A stretch of DNA of 30,128 nt from Actinomycetota bacterium (GCA_019347855.1 JAHWKO010000018.1:1-30128), one strand, 5' to 3'. Positions 10,492 to 18,443 are shown, numbered from the stretch's first letter. Made by a program: numbers and translations. Notes: generated by a model from the sequence alone, not told the origin.

Positions 10492-11529
10492 ATGAGCCAC
10501 GCCGTCCGACGTCTGGTCGGCGTGACGGCGGTGATCTTGCTCCTGGCCCTCTCGAAGCTGTTGTTCGCCGAGGTCAGCTCGGACGAGGGCACCTTCCGTG
10601 TCCTCGCCGTCCTCGGCGATGCCGGCTCCGGGCTGCAGGAGGGCGGCGACGTCAAGATGCGTGGCGTGCTGGTCGGCGAGATCATCGGCCTGTCCTTCGT
10701 GGACGGCGAGGCGCGTGCCACGCTCCAGCTCGAGGAGCGCTACCGGATCCCCCGGGACGTCGTGATCGTGGTCACCGCCAAGACCTTCCTGGGGCCCAAG
10801 CAGGTCGAGCTGCGACCGCAGGGCCCGCTCGAGCCGCCGCTGCTCACGCCCGACGACGTGCTGCGCGTGGACGCCGCCGACCAGCCCGTCGAGGTCCAGG
10901 AGGTCCTCGCGCAGCTGGACGGGCTCTTCACCGACATCCCCGCCGGGGACCTGGCGACGCTGGTGGACGCGCTCGGGTCGTTCGACGAGCAGGACGCCGA
11001 GGTCGTGGGGCGCAACATCGACCAGGGCGCCGAGCTGGCGGCGTTCGGGGCGCGGACCGCGGACGAACAGATCGCCCGGCTCTCGGCGCTGGCCGACGTC
11101 GTGGACGCGCTCGCCGGGACCGTCGACGACTTCAACCGCCTGAACCGCTCCCTCCCACGCTGGGTGAGCCTGCTCCCGGACCGGCAGGCGGACGTGCGCT
11201 CGGCGCTGGACTCGCTGTCGGCGTTCTCGCTGACCCTCGCCGGGTTCCTGGAGGTGGAACGCTCCACGATCCGTCGCCTGCTCGTCACCGGGGACGCGAT
11301 CGGCGGCGTGATCGAGCCGCGCGTCGACGAGATCGGACGGCTCGTGTTCGGGATCTACCGCTACTCGCGCAACTTCGGCGAGCACGGCGGCAGCCTGAAC
11401 GACGGCACCGAGCACGCGTGGTTCCGCGCCCACATCGGCGAGGAAGGCGAGACCGAGCGGTTCTGCGAGCATCTGCCCCCCGAGCTCGAGCAGGCGGCGC
11501 CTGGCTGCGTTCCGAGCGGGGACGGCTGA
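10492..11529 (+). CDS. Mce family protein, first gene of cluster
   Basis: A 345-residue MlaD/Mce-type substrate-binding subunit. A single N-terminal membrane segment (about residues 9-26) anchors it. The Mce beta-barrel domain follows, with the diagnostic stretch VKMRGVLVGEIIGL near residues 55-68 and TAKTFLGPKQVEL. The rest is a long helical region, expected to build a channel or needle across the envelope. ATG at 10492 has GGGAG six bases upstream. Its stop overlaps the next ATG (TGATG). Two cysteines occur near the C-terminus (FCEHLP, PGCVPS). In characterised actinobacterial mce operons the first mce gene follows two YrbE permease genes; here the upstream gene is the divergent GMC oxidoreductase. 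Assignment to a particular MceA-F letter is not possible by eye. Confidence 0.9.
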   Translation: MSHAVRRLVGVTAVILLLALSKLLFAEVSSDEGTFRVLAVLGDAGSGLQEGGDVKMRGVLVGEIIGLSFVDGEARATLQLEERYRIPRDVVIVVTAKTFLGPKQVELRPQGPLEPPLLTPDDVLRVDAADQPVEVQEVLAQLDGLFTDIPAGDLATLVDALGSFDEQDAEVVGRNIDQGAELAAFGARTADEQIARLSALADVVDALAGTVDDFNRLNRSLPRWVSLLPDRQADVRSALDSLSAFSLTLAGFLEVERSTIRRLLVTGDAIGGVIEPRVDEIGRLVFGIYRYSRNFGEHGGSLNDGTEHAWFRAHIGEEGETERFCEHLPPELEQAAPGCVPSGDG

Positions 11530-12611
11530 TGGACGCCGGGGCATCCCGAGTGAGCACCGTGGTGAAGCTCGTGGTGTTCACGATCGTCTGCGCGCTCGGG
11601 GCCGGGTGGCTCGTGATCCAGCTCGGCAACATCGACCTGTTCGCGGACACCACCGCGTACGAGGCGGTCCTGCCGGACGCCGGCGGCCTGCTCGAGAACG
11701 ACGCCGTCAAGATCGCGGGCGTCGAGGTCGGCAAGGTCACCGACCTGCGGCTCGAGCGGGGCCAGGCGATCGCCACGTTCACGGTCGACTCGGACGAGGA
11801 GCTCGGCCACGACACCGAGCTGGGCGTCCGGTGGAGGAACCTCCTCGGCCTGCGCTACCTGTACGTCTACCCGGCGGGTGAGGGGGCCGTTGACCCCGGG
11901 CACCGCTTCCCCGCCGAGGCGATCCGGCACCCCACCGACCTGTCGCTGTTCCTGCGGCAGCTCACGCCGGTCATGCGTGCCCTCGACCCGCAGGTGGCGA
12001 ACGTCGTCGTGTCGTCCCTGGCCGAGGCGCTGACCGGACGCGAGCAGGAGATCCGCGACCTCGTCGCGGAGGCCGGGACGTTCCTCAACGCCGTCGCCGA
12101 CCGTGAGCAGCAGATCGGGCGGGTGCTCGAGAACGGCGCACGGGTCGTCGATGCCTACGCCCAACGCGATCAGGAGCTCCGGGACCTCCTGGACCGGTTC
12201 GCCGACGTCTCGGTGACCGTCGCCGACCGCAACGACGAGCTGATCGCCGCGATCGAGCGCATCGCCGACATGGAGGCCGAGCTCGAGCGCTTCGTCGGGA
12301 GCACCGAGGGCGACATCCGCGGATCGATCGAGGCGCTCGACGCGATCAGCGCGGTGCTGTCGGTCAACCACGACCGGATCGAGGACCTCGTCGCCTACAC
12401 CTCGACCGGGATCGTCCAGTACCACCGCATCTCGCGGTGGGGCCAGTGGTTCAACATCCGCGTCCCCGGGCTGTCGAAGGGCGAACGGACGATCGAGACC
12501 GAGCGCGGCGCGACGCTCCCGCCCCGCGGCGAGCGCGGGGACACCACCAGCGGCGCCGGCGCGGCCGGGTTCCTCCGGGCAGGGACGGTCGGGGCGGAGG
12601 TCGGACCGTGA
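11529..12611 (+). CDS. Mce family protein, second gene of cluster
   Basis: A 360-residue Mce protein. Membrane segment VVKLVVFTIVCALGAGWLVI at about residues 11-30 is followed by the Mce domain with VKIAGVEVGKVTDLRL and RWRNLLGLRYLYVYP. An extended helical region then runs with regular E/D/R heptad-like spacing, for example REQEIRDLVAEAG and RDQELRDLLDRFA. The C-terminal 30 residues are low-complexity (TLPPRGERGDTTSGAG). ATG at 11529 overlaps the preceding TGA by one base; an in-frame GTG at 11550 is an alternative start. It ends at 12611, overlapping the next GTG by four bases. The role is presumably as one subunit of a hetero-hexameric Mce assembly. Confidence 0.9.
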   Translation: MDAGASRVSTVVKLVVFTIVCALGAGWLVIQLGNIDLFADTTAYEAVLPDAGGLLENDAVKIAGVEVGKVTDLRLERGQAIATFTVDSDEELGHDTELGVRWRNLLGLRYLYVYPAGEGAVDPGHRFPAEAIRHPTDLSLFLRQLTPVMRALDPQVANVVVSSLAEALTGREQEIRDLVAEAGTFLNAVADREQQIGRVLENGARVVDAYAQRDQELRDLLDRFADVSVTVADRNDELIAAIERIADMEAELERFVGSTEGDIRGSIEALDAISAVLSVNHDRIEDLVAYTSTGIVQYHRISRWGQWFNIRVPGLSKGERTIETERGATLPPRGERGDTTSGAGAAGFLRAGTVGAEVGP

Positions 12612-13750
12612 TCCTGGAGCGCAACCAGGTGGTGGTCGGGATCATCTTCACGGCGCTCATCGTGGCCGGGACCGTCTTCGCGATCGGGTTCAGCGACGAC
12701 GTGTTCGAGAGCGGCTACCGCGTCGAGATCGAGCTCGACAACGCCGAGGGCCTGCAGTCCGGCGACGACGTCCTGGTGGCGGGGCTTCGGGGCGGCAAGG
12801 TCGAGGACGTCTCGATCGACGGGGCCCACGTCTCGGTCCGGGCGCGCTTCACGACCGAGGTGCCGGTCGACTCGTCCGCCCGCCTGGTCCTGCGCAACTT
12901 CGTGGGCAAGCGCGCGCTCGAGATCGTGACCGGCGACGACTGGGACCGGCTCCTGCAGGACGCCGAGGATCCGGTGATCCCGGTCGAGCGCACCAGCGGG
13001 CTCGTCGACCTCCCCGACCTCGCCGACGAGACGGTGAGCCTGCTGCGCGACGCCGACACCGACGCGCTCCGAGCGCTGATCACCTCCCTCGCCGACGTCA
13101 CCGAGGGGCAACGGGACGAGGTCGGGGCGCTGCTCGACGGCGTCCAGCGCCTGAGCGGGATCCTGGCGGACAAGCGCGACGCGCTGGCCCAGCTGATCGA
13201 CCGGTCCGAGGACCTGGTGGACGCGGCGGCCGACCGCGACGCGCAGATCGTCACGATCATCGACGGGTTCGGCTCGACGCTGGACGTGCTGGACCGCAAC
13301 CGGGACGAGCTCACCCGGTTGCTCGAGGAGACGGCCGGTGCCTCGTCGATCACCGCCGACCTGATCCGCGACGAACGCCAGCGCCTCGACCACGTCCTGG
13401 ACGAGCTCCACGACGTCCTGGAGATCGTGGACGACCACCAGGTCGACCTCGCCCACACGATGGCCTACGGGGGCGTGTCGTTCTACGGGTTCAGCCAGGT
13501 CGCCCGCTCCGGGAACGCGGACAACCCCTTCTGGGGCAACATCCTCACGACGGGCATCGGCGACGCCGGGATCGACGCCTTCGCGGGGTGCGGCGGGGTG
13601 GTCGACCAGTTCCTCGACCAGATCTTCGGTCCCGCTGAGTGCCCGGAGGAGGGCGACCGGACGGGCGGTCCCGAGGAGAGCCGGGGTGGGGCCGAGCCTC
13701 CCTCCACCTCCGTGGGGGCGCTGTTCCAGCTGGGGTCGGTGACACCATGA
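12608..13750 (+). CDS. Mce family protein, third gene of cluster
   Basis: A 380-residue Mce protein starting at GTG 12608, with GGAGG at 12596-12600 seven bases upstream. The N-terminus ILERNQVVVGIIFTALIVAG is a membrane anchor. The Mce domain includes LVAGLRGGKVEDVSI and NFVGKRALEIV. The helical region spans about residues 130-280 and contains LADKRDALAQLIDRSEDLV. The C-terminal part is aromatic and glycine-rich (GGVSFYGFSQVA) and contains cysteines (FAGCGGVV, AECPEE), then a Pro/Ser/Glu tail. It overlaps the next gene by four bases (ATGA), so translation is probably coupled. Confidence 0.9.
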   Translation: MILERNQVVVGIIFTALIVAGTVFAIGFSDDVFESGYRVEIELDNAEGLQSGDDVLVAGLRGGKVEDVSIDGAHVSVRARFTTEVPVDSSARLVLRNFVGKRALEIVTGDDWDRLLQDAEDPVIPVERTSGLVDLPDLADETVSLLRDADTDALRALITSLADVTEGQRDEVGALLDGVQRLSGILADKRDALAQLIDRSEDLVDAAADRDAQIVTIIDGFGSTLDVLDRNRDELTRLLEETAGASSITADLIRDERQRLDHVLDELHDVLEIVDDHQVDLAHTMAYGGVSFYGFSQVARSGNADNPFWGNILTTGIGDAGIDAFAGCGGVVDQFLDQIFGPAECPEEGDRTGGPEESRGGAEPPSTSVGALFQLGSVTP

Positions 13751-15021
13751 GCCGCCGCCTGTCCGCCGTCGCCATCGCCGCCGTGCTGGCCGTGCTCGCC
13801 ACCGGGTGCAGTCTGGTGGGTGGGGGAGGCGGTGCCTACACGCTCCACGCGGAGTTCGACCGCGCCTTCAACCTGTTCGTCGGTTCCGAGGTCCAGGTGC
13901 TGGGGGTGAAGGTCGGGACGATCCAGGAGGTCTCGTTCGGACCCGACGACCGCTGGGTGAGCGTCGAGATGGCGATCCAGGGCGACGTCCGCCTCCCGAC
14001 CGACGTCACGGCCCGGATCGTCCAGGGGGCGCTGCTGGGGGAGCGCTACGTCCTGCTCGACCCGCCCCACACCACCGGGCCGCAGCTCGCCGAGGGCGCC
14101 ACGATCCCCCGTGACCGCACCGGGGTGCCCGCGGAGTTCGACGAGATCCTCTCCTCGCTGAACACCTTCCTCGAGGACCTGCCACCCGAGGAGGTCGCCC
14201 GGCTCGTCCGGAACTCCGCCGACGTGCTGGAGGGTCGGGGCGAGCAGTTGGGCCAGACGATCGACGACGTCGCCGTTGCGGTCGAGGTGCTACGCGAGAA
14301 CGACGACCAGGTCGTCGCGCTCGCCGGTCGCCTGGCCGACCTCAACGCGACGCTGGCCACGCGGGACGACGAGATCGGCCGGCTGATCGAGGACTGGAAC
14401 GGCTTCCTCGGCGAGCTGGCGGCAGAGCGGGACCGCATCGACGCGGCCCTCGAGGGCGTCGCCGAGCTGTCGGCCGAGCTGGGCGACCTGCTGGCCACCC
14501 ACCGGGAGGACCTGACCCTCGACATCCGCACCCTCACCCGCGTCTTGCGCACCGCGGATCGCAACATCGACGAGCTCGACCTGCTCCTCCACGGGCAGAG
14601 CGAGCTGTACCGGCACGCCGAGCGCGTGTTCGACTTCGAGAAGAACTGGCTCCCGCTCGTCAACCACAGCGAGGGGCTCGAGCAGATCATGGCCGACCGG
14701 CTGGCGAACCGGCTGTCGCGGGTGTGCGACGAGCTCGGGTTCACCGAGTGCGCGGATCCGGCGTTCTGGGAGGGCGGACTGCCCGCGCAGGTGTGCGTCG
14801 CCCCGCTCGCGGGGTGCCCCGGTGACCTCGAGGCGCTGGGGGGCGAACCGCTCGACGACGGGGACGGGGTCGCCCCCACCCCGCTTGCGGACGCGCTGCG
14901 CACGGCGGTCGAGCTCGTGCCGGAGCTGCCCGACGCGTTGAAGGAACGCCGTGAGGAGCAACGCCTCCTCGACGAGTCCGAGGCCGCCGCGCTGCGCGTG
15001 CGCCCACGGGTGGTGCCGTGA
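13747..15021 (+). CDS. Mce family lipoprotein, fourth gene of cluster
   Basis: A 424-residue Mce protein with a lipoprotein signal: MSRRLSAVAIAAVLAVLATG followed by Cys21, a good lipobox (LATGC). The Mce domain includes VQVLGVKVGTIQEVSF and GALLGERYVLLDP. A long helical domain runs to about residue 310. The C-terminal domain carries cysteine pairs (VCDELGFTEC and VCVAPLAGC), which could form disulphides outside the membrane. Lipid-anchored Mce proteins correspond to the MceE/LprK type in mycobacterial operons. ATG at 13747 overlaps the previous stop by four bases. The next gene also encodes a lipoprotein, which is unusual for a canonical operon. Confidence 0.9.
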   Translation: MSRRLSAVAIAAVLAVLATGCSLVGGGGGAYTLHAEFDRAFNLFVGSEVQVLGVKVGTIQEVSFGPDDRWVSVEMAIQGDVRLPTDVTARIVQGALLGERYVLLDPPHTTGPQLAEGATIPRDRTGVPAEFDEILSSLNTFLEDLPPEEVARLVRNSADVLEGRGEQLGQTIDDVAVAVEVLRENDDQVVALAGRLADLNATLATRDDEIGRLIEDWNGFLGELAAERDRIDAALEGVAELSAELGDLLATHREDLTLDIRTLTRVLRTADRNIDELDLLLHGQSELYRHAERVFDFEKNWLPLVNHSEGLEQIMADRLANRLSRVCDELGFTECADPAFWEGGLPAQVCVAPLAGCPGDLEALGGEPLDDGDGVAPTPLADALRTAVELVPELPDALKERREEQRLLDESEAAALRVRPRVVP

Positions 15022-16094
15022 TGCGCCGTCTGCTCGCCGGGCTCGCCGTCCTGCTGACCGTCGCCGCCGGGTGCAGCAGCGACGGCGAGGTCCGGGTCGA
15101 GGCGACCTTCGACGACGTGATGGACCTGGTGGTCGGCGGGTACGTGATGGCCGGTGACGTCCCCGTCGGCCGGATCGAGGACATCTCCCTCACCGACGAC
15201 GACCGCGCGCACGTCGTCATGTCGGTGCAGCCGGACAACGGGCTACCGGCGCAGGTCGAGGCCGTCCTGAAGCGGACCAGCCTGCTGGGCGAGCGCTACG
15301 TGGAGCTGCACCCGCTGTCTCCGGGCGGGCAATTGTCGTCCGGGACGATCGAGCGCACGCGCGTCCTCGGGGACATCGAGGATCTCGTGAGGACCGGCAA
15401 CGACCTACTGCTCGGCGTGGCCACCGACCGGCTCGCCCAGGCGGTCCAGGCCGGCGCCGTCGCGTTCGGCGGTCGTGGTTCGACCCTCGGGGCGTTCCTG
15501 AACCGGCTCGAGGTCTTCGTCGGCCGCTACGAGGACTCCACCGGCGAGGTGGTCCGGCTGATCGACGCGGCGGACCGGCTGCTCGGTGGGATGGCGTCGG
15601 CCGCCGAGACGAACGCGGCTGCGCTGGAGTCGCTCGCGCGCTCGGCCGCCGCCCTCCAGGAGGAGGACGACCGGCTGCTCGACGCCGTGCAGGACCTACG
15701 CCGGCTGGCCGACGTGTCTGCCACGATCCTGGCCGAGAACGGCCCCGAGCTGGACGCGCTCCTGCGGCGCCTGCACCTCGTCCTCGACCAGATCATGCGG
15801 GTCGACGGGGCGCTGCAGGACGTCCTGACGTGGCTGCCTCGTCACAACCTCCACGTCCCGAACGGTGTGCTCCTCGAGATGTCGCAGGTCTGGAACGACT
15901 TCTCGTTCTGCGGCCAGGACAGCGAGGAGGACAACCCGTCGAACAGCTGCGATCCGCCGAACCCGGGTCGGACCAACCACCCACCGCCTGCCTACCAGGG
16001 CCCTGACGCGTGCGACAGCCAGCACCAAGGGTGTCCGTACCCGGAGGGCGCCGAGCCCTACCGGCCGGGTGAGGGAACGGAGGCGGACCAGTGA
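15021..16094 (+). CDS. Mce family lipoprotein, fifth gene of cluster
   Basis: A 357-residue Mce lipoprotein. The signal MRRLLAGLAVLLTVAAG is followed by Cys (AAGCSS lipobox). The Mce domain contains VMAGDVPVGRIEDISL and RTSLLGERYVEL. The helical region includes ALQEEDDRLLDAVQDLRR. The tail is hydrophilic, proline-rich and has four cysteines spread through FSFCGQ, NSCDPP, DACDS and QGCPYP. ATG at 15021 overlaps the preceding TGA by one base; GTG at 15018 in the same frame adds one residue and is equally possible. It is the last gene in the overlapping chain: a 70-base gap with a hairpin precedes the sixth mce gene. Confidence 0.9.
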   Translation: MRRLLAGLAVLLTVAAGCSSDGEVRVEATFDDVMDLVVGGYVMAGDVPVGRIEDISLTDDDRAHVVMSVQPDNGLPAQVEAVLKRTSLLGERYVELHPLSPGGQLSSGTIERTRVLGDIEDLVRTGNDLLLGVATDRLAQAVQAGAVAFGGRGSTLGAFLNRLEVFVGRYEDSTGEVVRLIDAADRLLGGMASAAETNAAALESLARSAAALQEEDDRLLDAVQDLRRLADVSATILAENGPELDALLRRLHLVLDQIMRVDGALQDVLTWLPRHNLHVPNGVLLEMSQVWNDFSFCGQDSEEDNPSNSCDPPNPGRTNHPPPAYQGPDACDSQHQGCPYPEGAEPYRPGEGTEADQ

Positions 16095-16121
16095 GCGGCG
16101 CGACGAAGGAGCGGCGCGAGA

Positions 16122-16152
16122 GTCGCGGTCTTAGGTCCCCTGAGACCGCGAC
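16122..16152 (+). promoter_or_regulatory. Intra-operon hairpin abutting the ribosome binding site of the sixth mce gene
   Basis: GTCGCGGTCT (16122-16131) and AGACCGCGAC (16143-16152) form a perfect 10-bp stem, extendable by a G-T and an A-T pair, with a loop of about 7 bases. The right arm ends immediately before GGAGG at 16153-16157, which serves the GTG start at 16165. No T-run follows, so simple intrinsic termination is not indicated. Stabilising or processing the mRNA, or tuning translation of the last gene, are candidate roles. Confidence 0.6.
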
Positions 16153-16164
16153 GGAGGTGAACCA

Positions 16165-17523
16165 GTGAGGGGTGCCTTCTGGAAGACGCTCGTGAACGTC
16201 GCGGTCTTCCTCGCCGTCGCCACCGGCCTGGCGATCTACGCGTTCGTGAACTGGATCGGGGCGGGCTTGATCCAGGACTCCTACCGGGTGACCGTGCCGA
16301 TGCCGGAGGCCGGTGGCCTCGTCCGTGCGCAGGAGGTGACGGTGCGCGGGAACCAGGTCGGGGTCATCGAGGACATCGAGATGACCACCGACGGGGTCGA
16401 CCTCGAGCTCAGCATCGAGGTCGGTGAGCACGTTCCGGCGCGCGCGGTCGTCCAGATCCTGCGTCGCTCGCCGATCGGGGAACAGGCCCTCAACCTGATC
16501 CCGGTGACCGACAGCTGGCAGCCGCCCGCCGGCGAACGTGTGATCCCGACCCGGGTGCCGATCCCGGACCGCTGGACACCCGCCGAGCCGGACAGCCGGA
16601 TCGACCCCGTCGCCTCGGTCACCCCGGCGTCGGTCGCCGACCTCCTCGACCGCGCGCAGGAGCTGCTCACCCAGGTCGACGGCGACGACCTCGGCACGGT
16701 CGTCCACGAGCTCGCCACGGCGCTGGGCGGGCGCACCGACACGCTGAAGGAGCTGAACCGCGACAGCGCCGAGCTGGGCGAGACGCTGATCGACGGGATC
16801 CCGGAGTTCGAGCGCCTTCTGGACACCAGCGAACCGGTCCTGGCCGTGCTCCGTGACCACCGCGATGCGCTGGCCACCAGCTTCACGCACGCGGCCGACG
16901 TGTCCGAGACGCTCGCCGGGCAGCGTGGGACCCTCGAGCGGATCCTCGACGAGGCGCCGCGGGCGCTCGACGAGGCGGAGCTGCTGATCCGCACCGAGCG
17001 GGCGGACCTGTCCTGCCTCGGCGACGACCTGCTGACGTTGAACGAGCGCTTCTCGCAGGACGAGCACCTCGAGGAGATCGCCCGGCTGTTGGACCTCAAC
17101 CGGTTCTTCTACGGGGGCTTCGACGCCGGGACCCAGTGGGACCCGTACCGGCCTGGCGTGCTGTGGGCGCGGGTCAACATCCTGCTGTTCCAGGAAGCCG
17201 GGGGGCAGCCCTACGTGCCTCGCCGCCCCACCCCGCCGACCCTGCCCGGCGCCGCGTGCGAGTCCCCGTTCGGTATCGGGGTCAACGCGGTCCGCCAGAC
17301 CGACCCCCCACCGATCCCACCGGACCCGACGTCACCCGGTATCGACTACGCGCCCCGCGTCGAGGGTGCGGGCGACGAGCAACCTCCCCCATCGTCGGGT
17401 GAGGAACGACGCGGGGCGCCGCGGGACGGGGATGCCGGGGCGACACCAGCGACGGGTGGGGGCGCGGGCCTGCTGGCCGCGGTCGTCCTCCTAGCGGGAG
17501 CCGCCGCGATCCGCCGCCGCTGA
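16165..17523 (+). CDS. Mce family protein with C-terminal GATPATG/hydrophobic tail, sixth gene of cluster
   Basis: A 452-residue Mce protein. An N-terminal membrane segment (about residues 9-30) precedes the Mce domain with VTVRGNQVGVIEDIEM and RRSPIGEQALNLIPV. A helical region runs to about residue 310. A Pro-rich segment with two or three cysteines follows, then a charged linker and GATPATG, a hydrophobic stretch of about 20 residues and a terminal Arg-Arg-Arg. Mce proteins normally have one N-terminal anchor; this one appears to have a second C-terminal membrane or sorting segment. GTG at 16165 has GGAGG at 16153-16157, seven bases upstream. The position as last mce gene corresponds to MceF in six-gene operons. 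It is the only gene of the cluster not overlapping its predecessor. Confidence 0.88.
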   Translation: MRGAFWKTLVNVAVFLAVATGLAIYAFVNWIGAGLIQDSYRVTVPMPEAGGLVRAQEVTVRGNQVGVIEDIEMTTDGVDLELSIEVGEHVPARAVVQILRRSPIGEQALNLIPVTDSWQPPAGERVIPTRVPIPDRWTPAEPDSRIDPVASVTPASVADLLDRAQELLTQVDGDDLGTVVHELATALGGRTDTLKELNRDSAELGETLIDGIPEFERLLDTSEPVLAVLRDHRDALATSFTHAADVSETLAGQRGTLERILDEAPRALDEAELLIRTERADLSCLGDDLLTLNERFSQDEHLEEIARLLDLNRFFYGGFDAGTQWDPYRPGVLWARVNILLFQEAGGQPYVPRRPTPPTLPGAACESPFGIGVNAVRQTDPPPIPPDPTSPGIDYAPRVEGAGDEQPPPSSGEERRGAPRDGDAGATPATGGGAGLLAAVVLLAGAAAIRRR

Positions 17524-17551
17524 GCCCTGCGCCCCAACGACCCCCCGGCCC

Positions 17552-17741
17552 GCCGGCGAGCGAGCCAGGCGCCCCCAACGACCCCCGGCCCGCCCCCTTG
17601 TGAACCGTCCGCGCCACATGTGGCGCTCTGCGTTCACGAGCCCCCGACGGACCCCGCTCAGCACCCCCTTGTGAACCGTCCGCGCCACATGTGGCGCTCC
17701 GCGTTCACGGGCTGCGGGGGGTGCGCCGGCGAGCGAGCCAG
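17552..17741. repeat. Direct repeat of GCCGGCGAGCGAGCCAG
   Basis: The 17-base sequence occurs at 17552-17568 and again at 17725-17741, bracketing the two palindromic elements. The right copy lies inside the end of the minus-strand membrane-protein gene (encoding part of RLGRWLARRR); the left copy is non-coding. A further short repeat, CCCAACGACCCCC followed by GGCCCG, occurs twice between 17533 and 17592. The arrangement suggests local duplication of the 3' end of the small gene and its flank. Confidence 0.6.
17593..17710. repeat. Two tandem copies of a compound palindrome, likely bidirectional terminators
   Basis: Each copy has GTGAAC, a 5-base internal loop, the perfect 16-bp palindrome GCGCCACATGTGGCGC, a second 5-base loop and GTTCAC. 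Copy 1 spans 17600-17637 and copy 2 spans 17671-17708. They are 71 bases apart, share the upstream CCCCCTT and differ within this span by a single base. They fill the gap between the last mce gene (+) and the convergent small membrane-protein gene (-), and the right arm of copy 2 includes that gene's stop codon. Convergent location suggests transcription termination from both sides. A dispersed REP-like element is an alternative if further copies exist in the genome. Confidence 0.8.
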
Positions 17742-18052
17742 CGCCCCAGCCGTGGCCACAGCGGGTAGGTCGCGAACAGGGCCGCCGCGACCGCGTGCGT
17801 CTGGCTGGACGGGTTGTGGTGCTCCAGGTCGAGGACCCCGGAGTTGATCATCCAGTCGCGCCCCGACTCCGCCCCGCACAGCTCCCACAGCCAGCGGGTG
17901 GGCTCGGCGTTCAGGTAGAGCCCGACCGAGCCGCCGACGAACGTGGCGACGGTCGCGACCTCCAGGAGGTCTGCCGCCCCGTCGCTGGGAGCGAAGCGCT
18001 CGATCGCTGCGCCGGCCGCGATCAGGAGAGGCGGGTCGATCAGGAAGCTCAC
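17705..18052 (-). CDS. Small conserved membrane protein of unknown function
   Basis: A 115-residue protein, not assigned to a named family. The start MSFLIDPPLLIAAG is distinctive. Two hydrophobic helices are visible, about residues 28-48 (DLLEVATVATFVGGSVGLYL) and 85-101 (THAVAAALFATYPLW), and a basic end WLARRRTPRSP. Between them DWMINSGVLDLEHHN is polar and could hold conserved residues. GTG at 18052 has GGAG seven bases upstream on the minus strand. It lies downstream of the paralogous pair on the same strand after about 100 bases, so it could be the distal gene of that unit. Its last codons overlap both the 17-base direct repeat and the second palindrome. Confidence 0.7.
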   Translation of the reverse strand: MSFLIDPPLLIAAGAAIERFAPSDGAADLLEVATVATFVGGSVGLYLNAEPTRWLWELCGAESGRDWMINSGVLDLEHHNPSSQTHAVAAALFATYPLWPRLGRWLARRRTPRSP

Positions 18053-18149
18053 CGTGGCGCTCCGGGCCGGGGAGCCGAGCGTAGTGGGATGGGGGAGCGG
18101 CCCGGTCTACCCCCCGAGCGTTCCAGGCCGCCCCCCTGCTTGGTGACCG

Positions 18150-18443
18150 TCAGACGTCCAGCAACCGCGAGAAGAGCTCGCGGTAGTGCTGCAGCAGCTG
18201 CCGGAGGTCCTCGGTCGACGGTTCCTCACCCTGCTGCCAGCGTTCCTCCAGACGAGCACGGTCCTCGTCGAGCGAGTCCTTGATCGCCTCGATCGTGTCG
18301 CTGACCAGCTGATCCGCGTCGGCGACGGCCTCCCGCGGGTCGTCGACGAACCGTGGCTGGATGTCGTTCCAGCGCGCGTCCAGCTCGGAGCTGCGCTGGG
18401 GATCGATGATGGTCGTCGTTCCCGTGGTGCTGGTGCCGCTCAT
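18150..18443 (-). CDS. Conserved actinobacterial hypothetical protein, soluble paralogue of the upstream gene
   Basis: A 97-residue protein with no membrane segment. ARWNDIQPRFVDDPREAV at residues 23-40 and EDLRQLLQHYRELFSRLL at 78-95 align with ARWRDIQAEFVDRPGSAI and EQLRQAMLHYRRLFDELV in the neighbouring upstream gene. The fold is predicted helical and acidic. The start ATG overlaps the end of the upstream gene by four bases (ATGA), giving translational coupling. The family occurs in other actinobacteria as uncharacterised proteins, to my recollection; no function is claimed. A complex with its membrane-anchored paralogue is an inference from shared sequence and coupling. Confidence 0.8.
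   Translation of the reverse strand: MSGTSTTGTTTIIDPQRSSELDARWNDIQPRFVDDPREAVADADQLVSDTIEAIKDSLDEDRARLEERWQQGEEPSTEDLRQLLQHYRELFSRLLDV

Noticed and set aside
10353..10721. Upstream extension of the GMC oxidoreductase frame
   Set aside because: It runs antisense to the start of the first mce gene and shows no conserved pattern. ATG 10352 gives the expected family N-terminus.
17491..17688. Minus-strand frame containing MARTVHKG and VNAERHMWRGRF, which seems repeated
   Set aside because: The apparent protein repeat is only the translation of the two DNA palindromes; there is no ribosome binding site or other protein signal.
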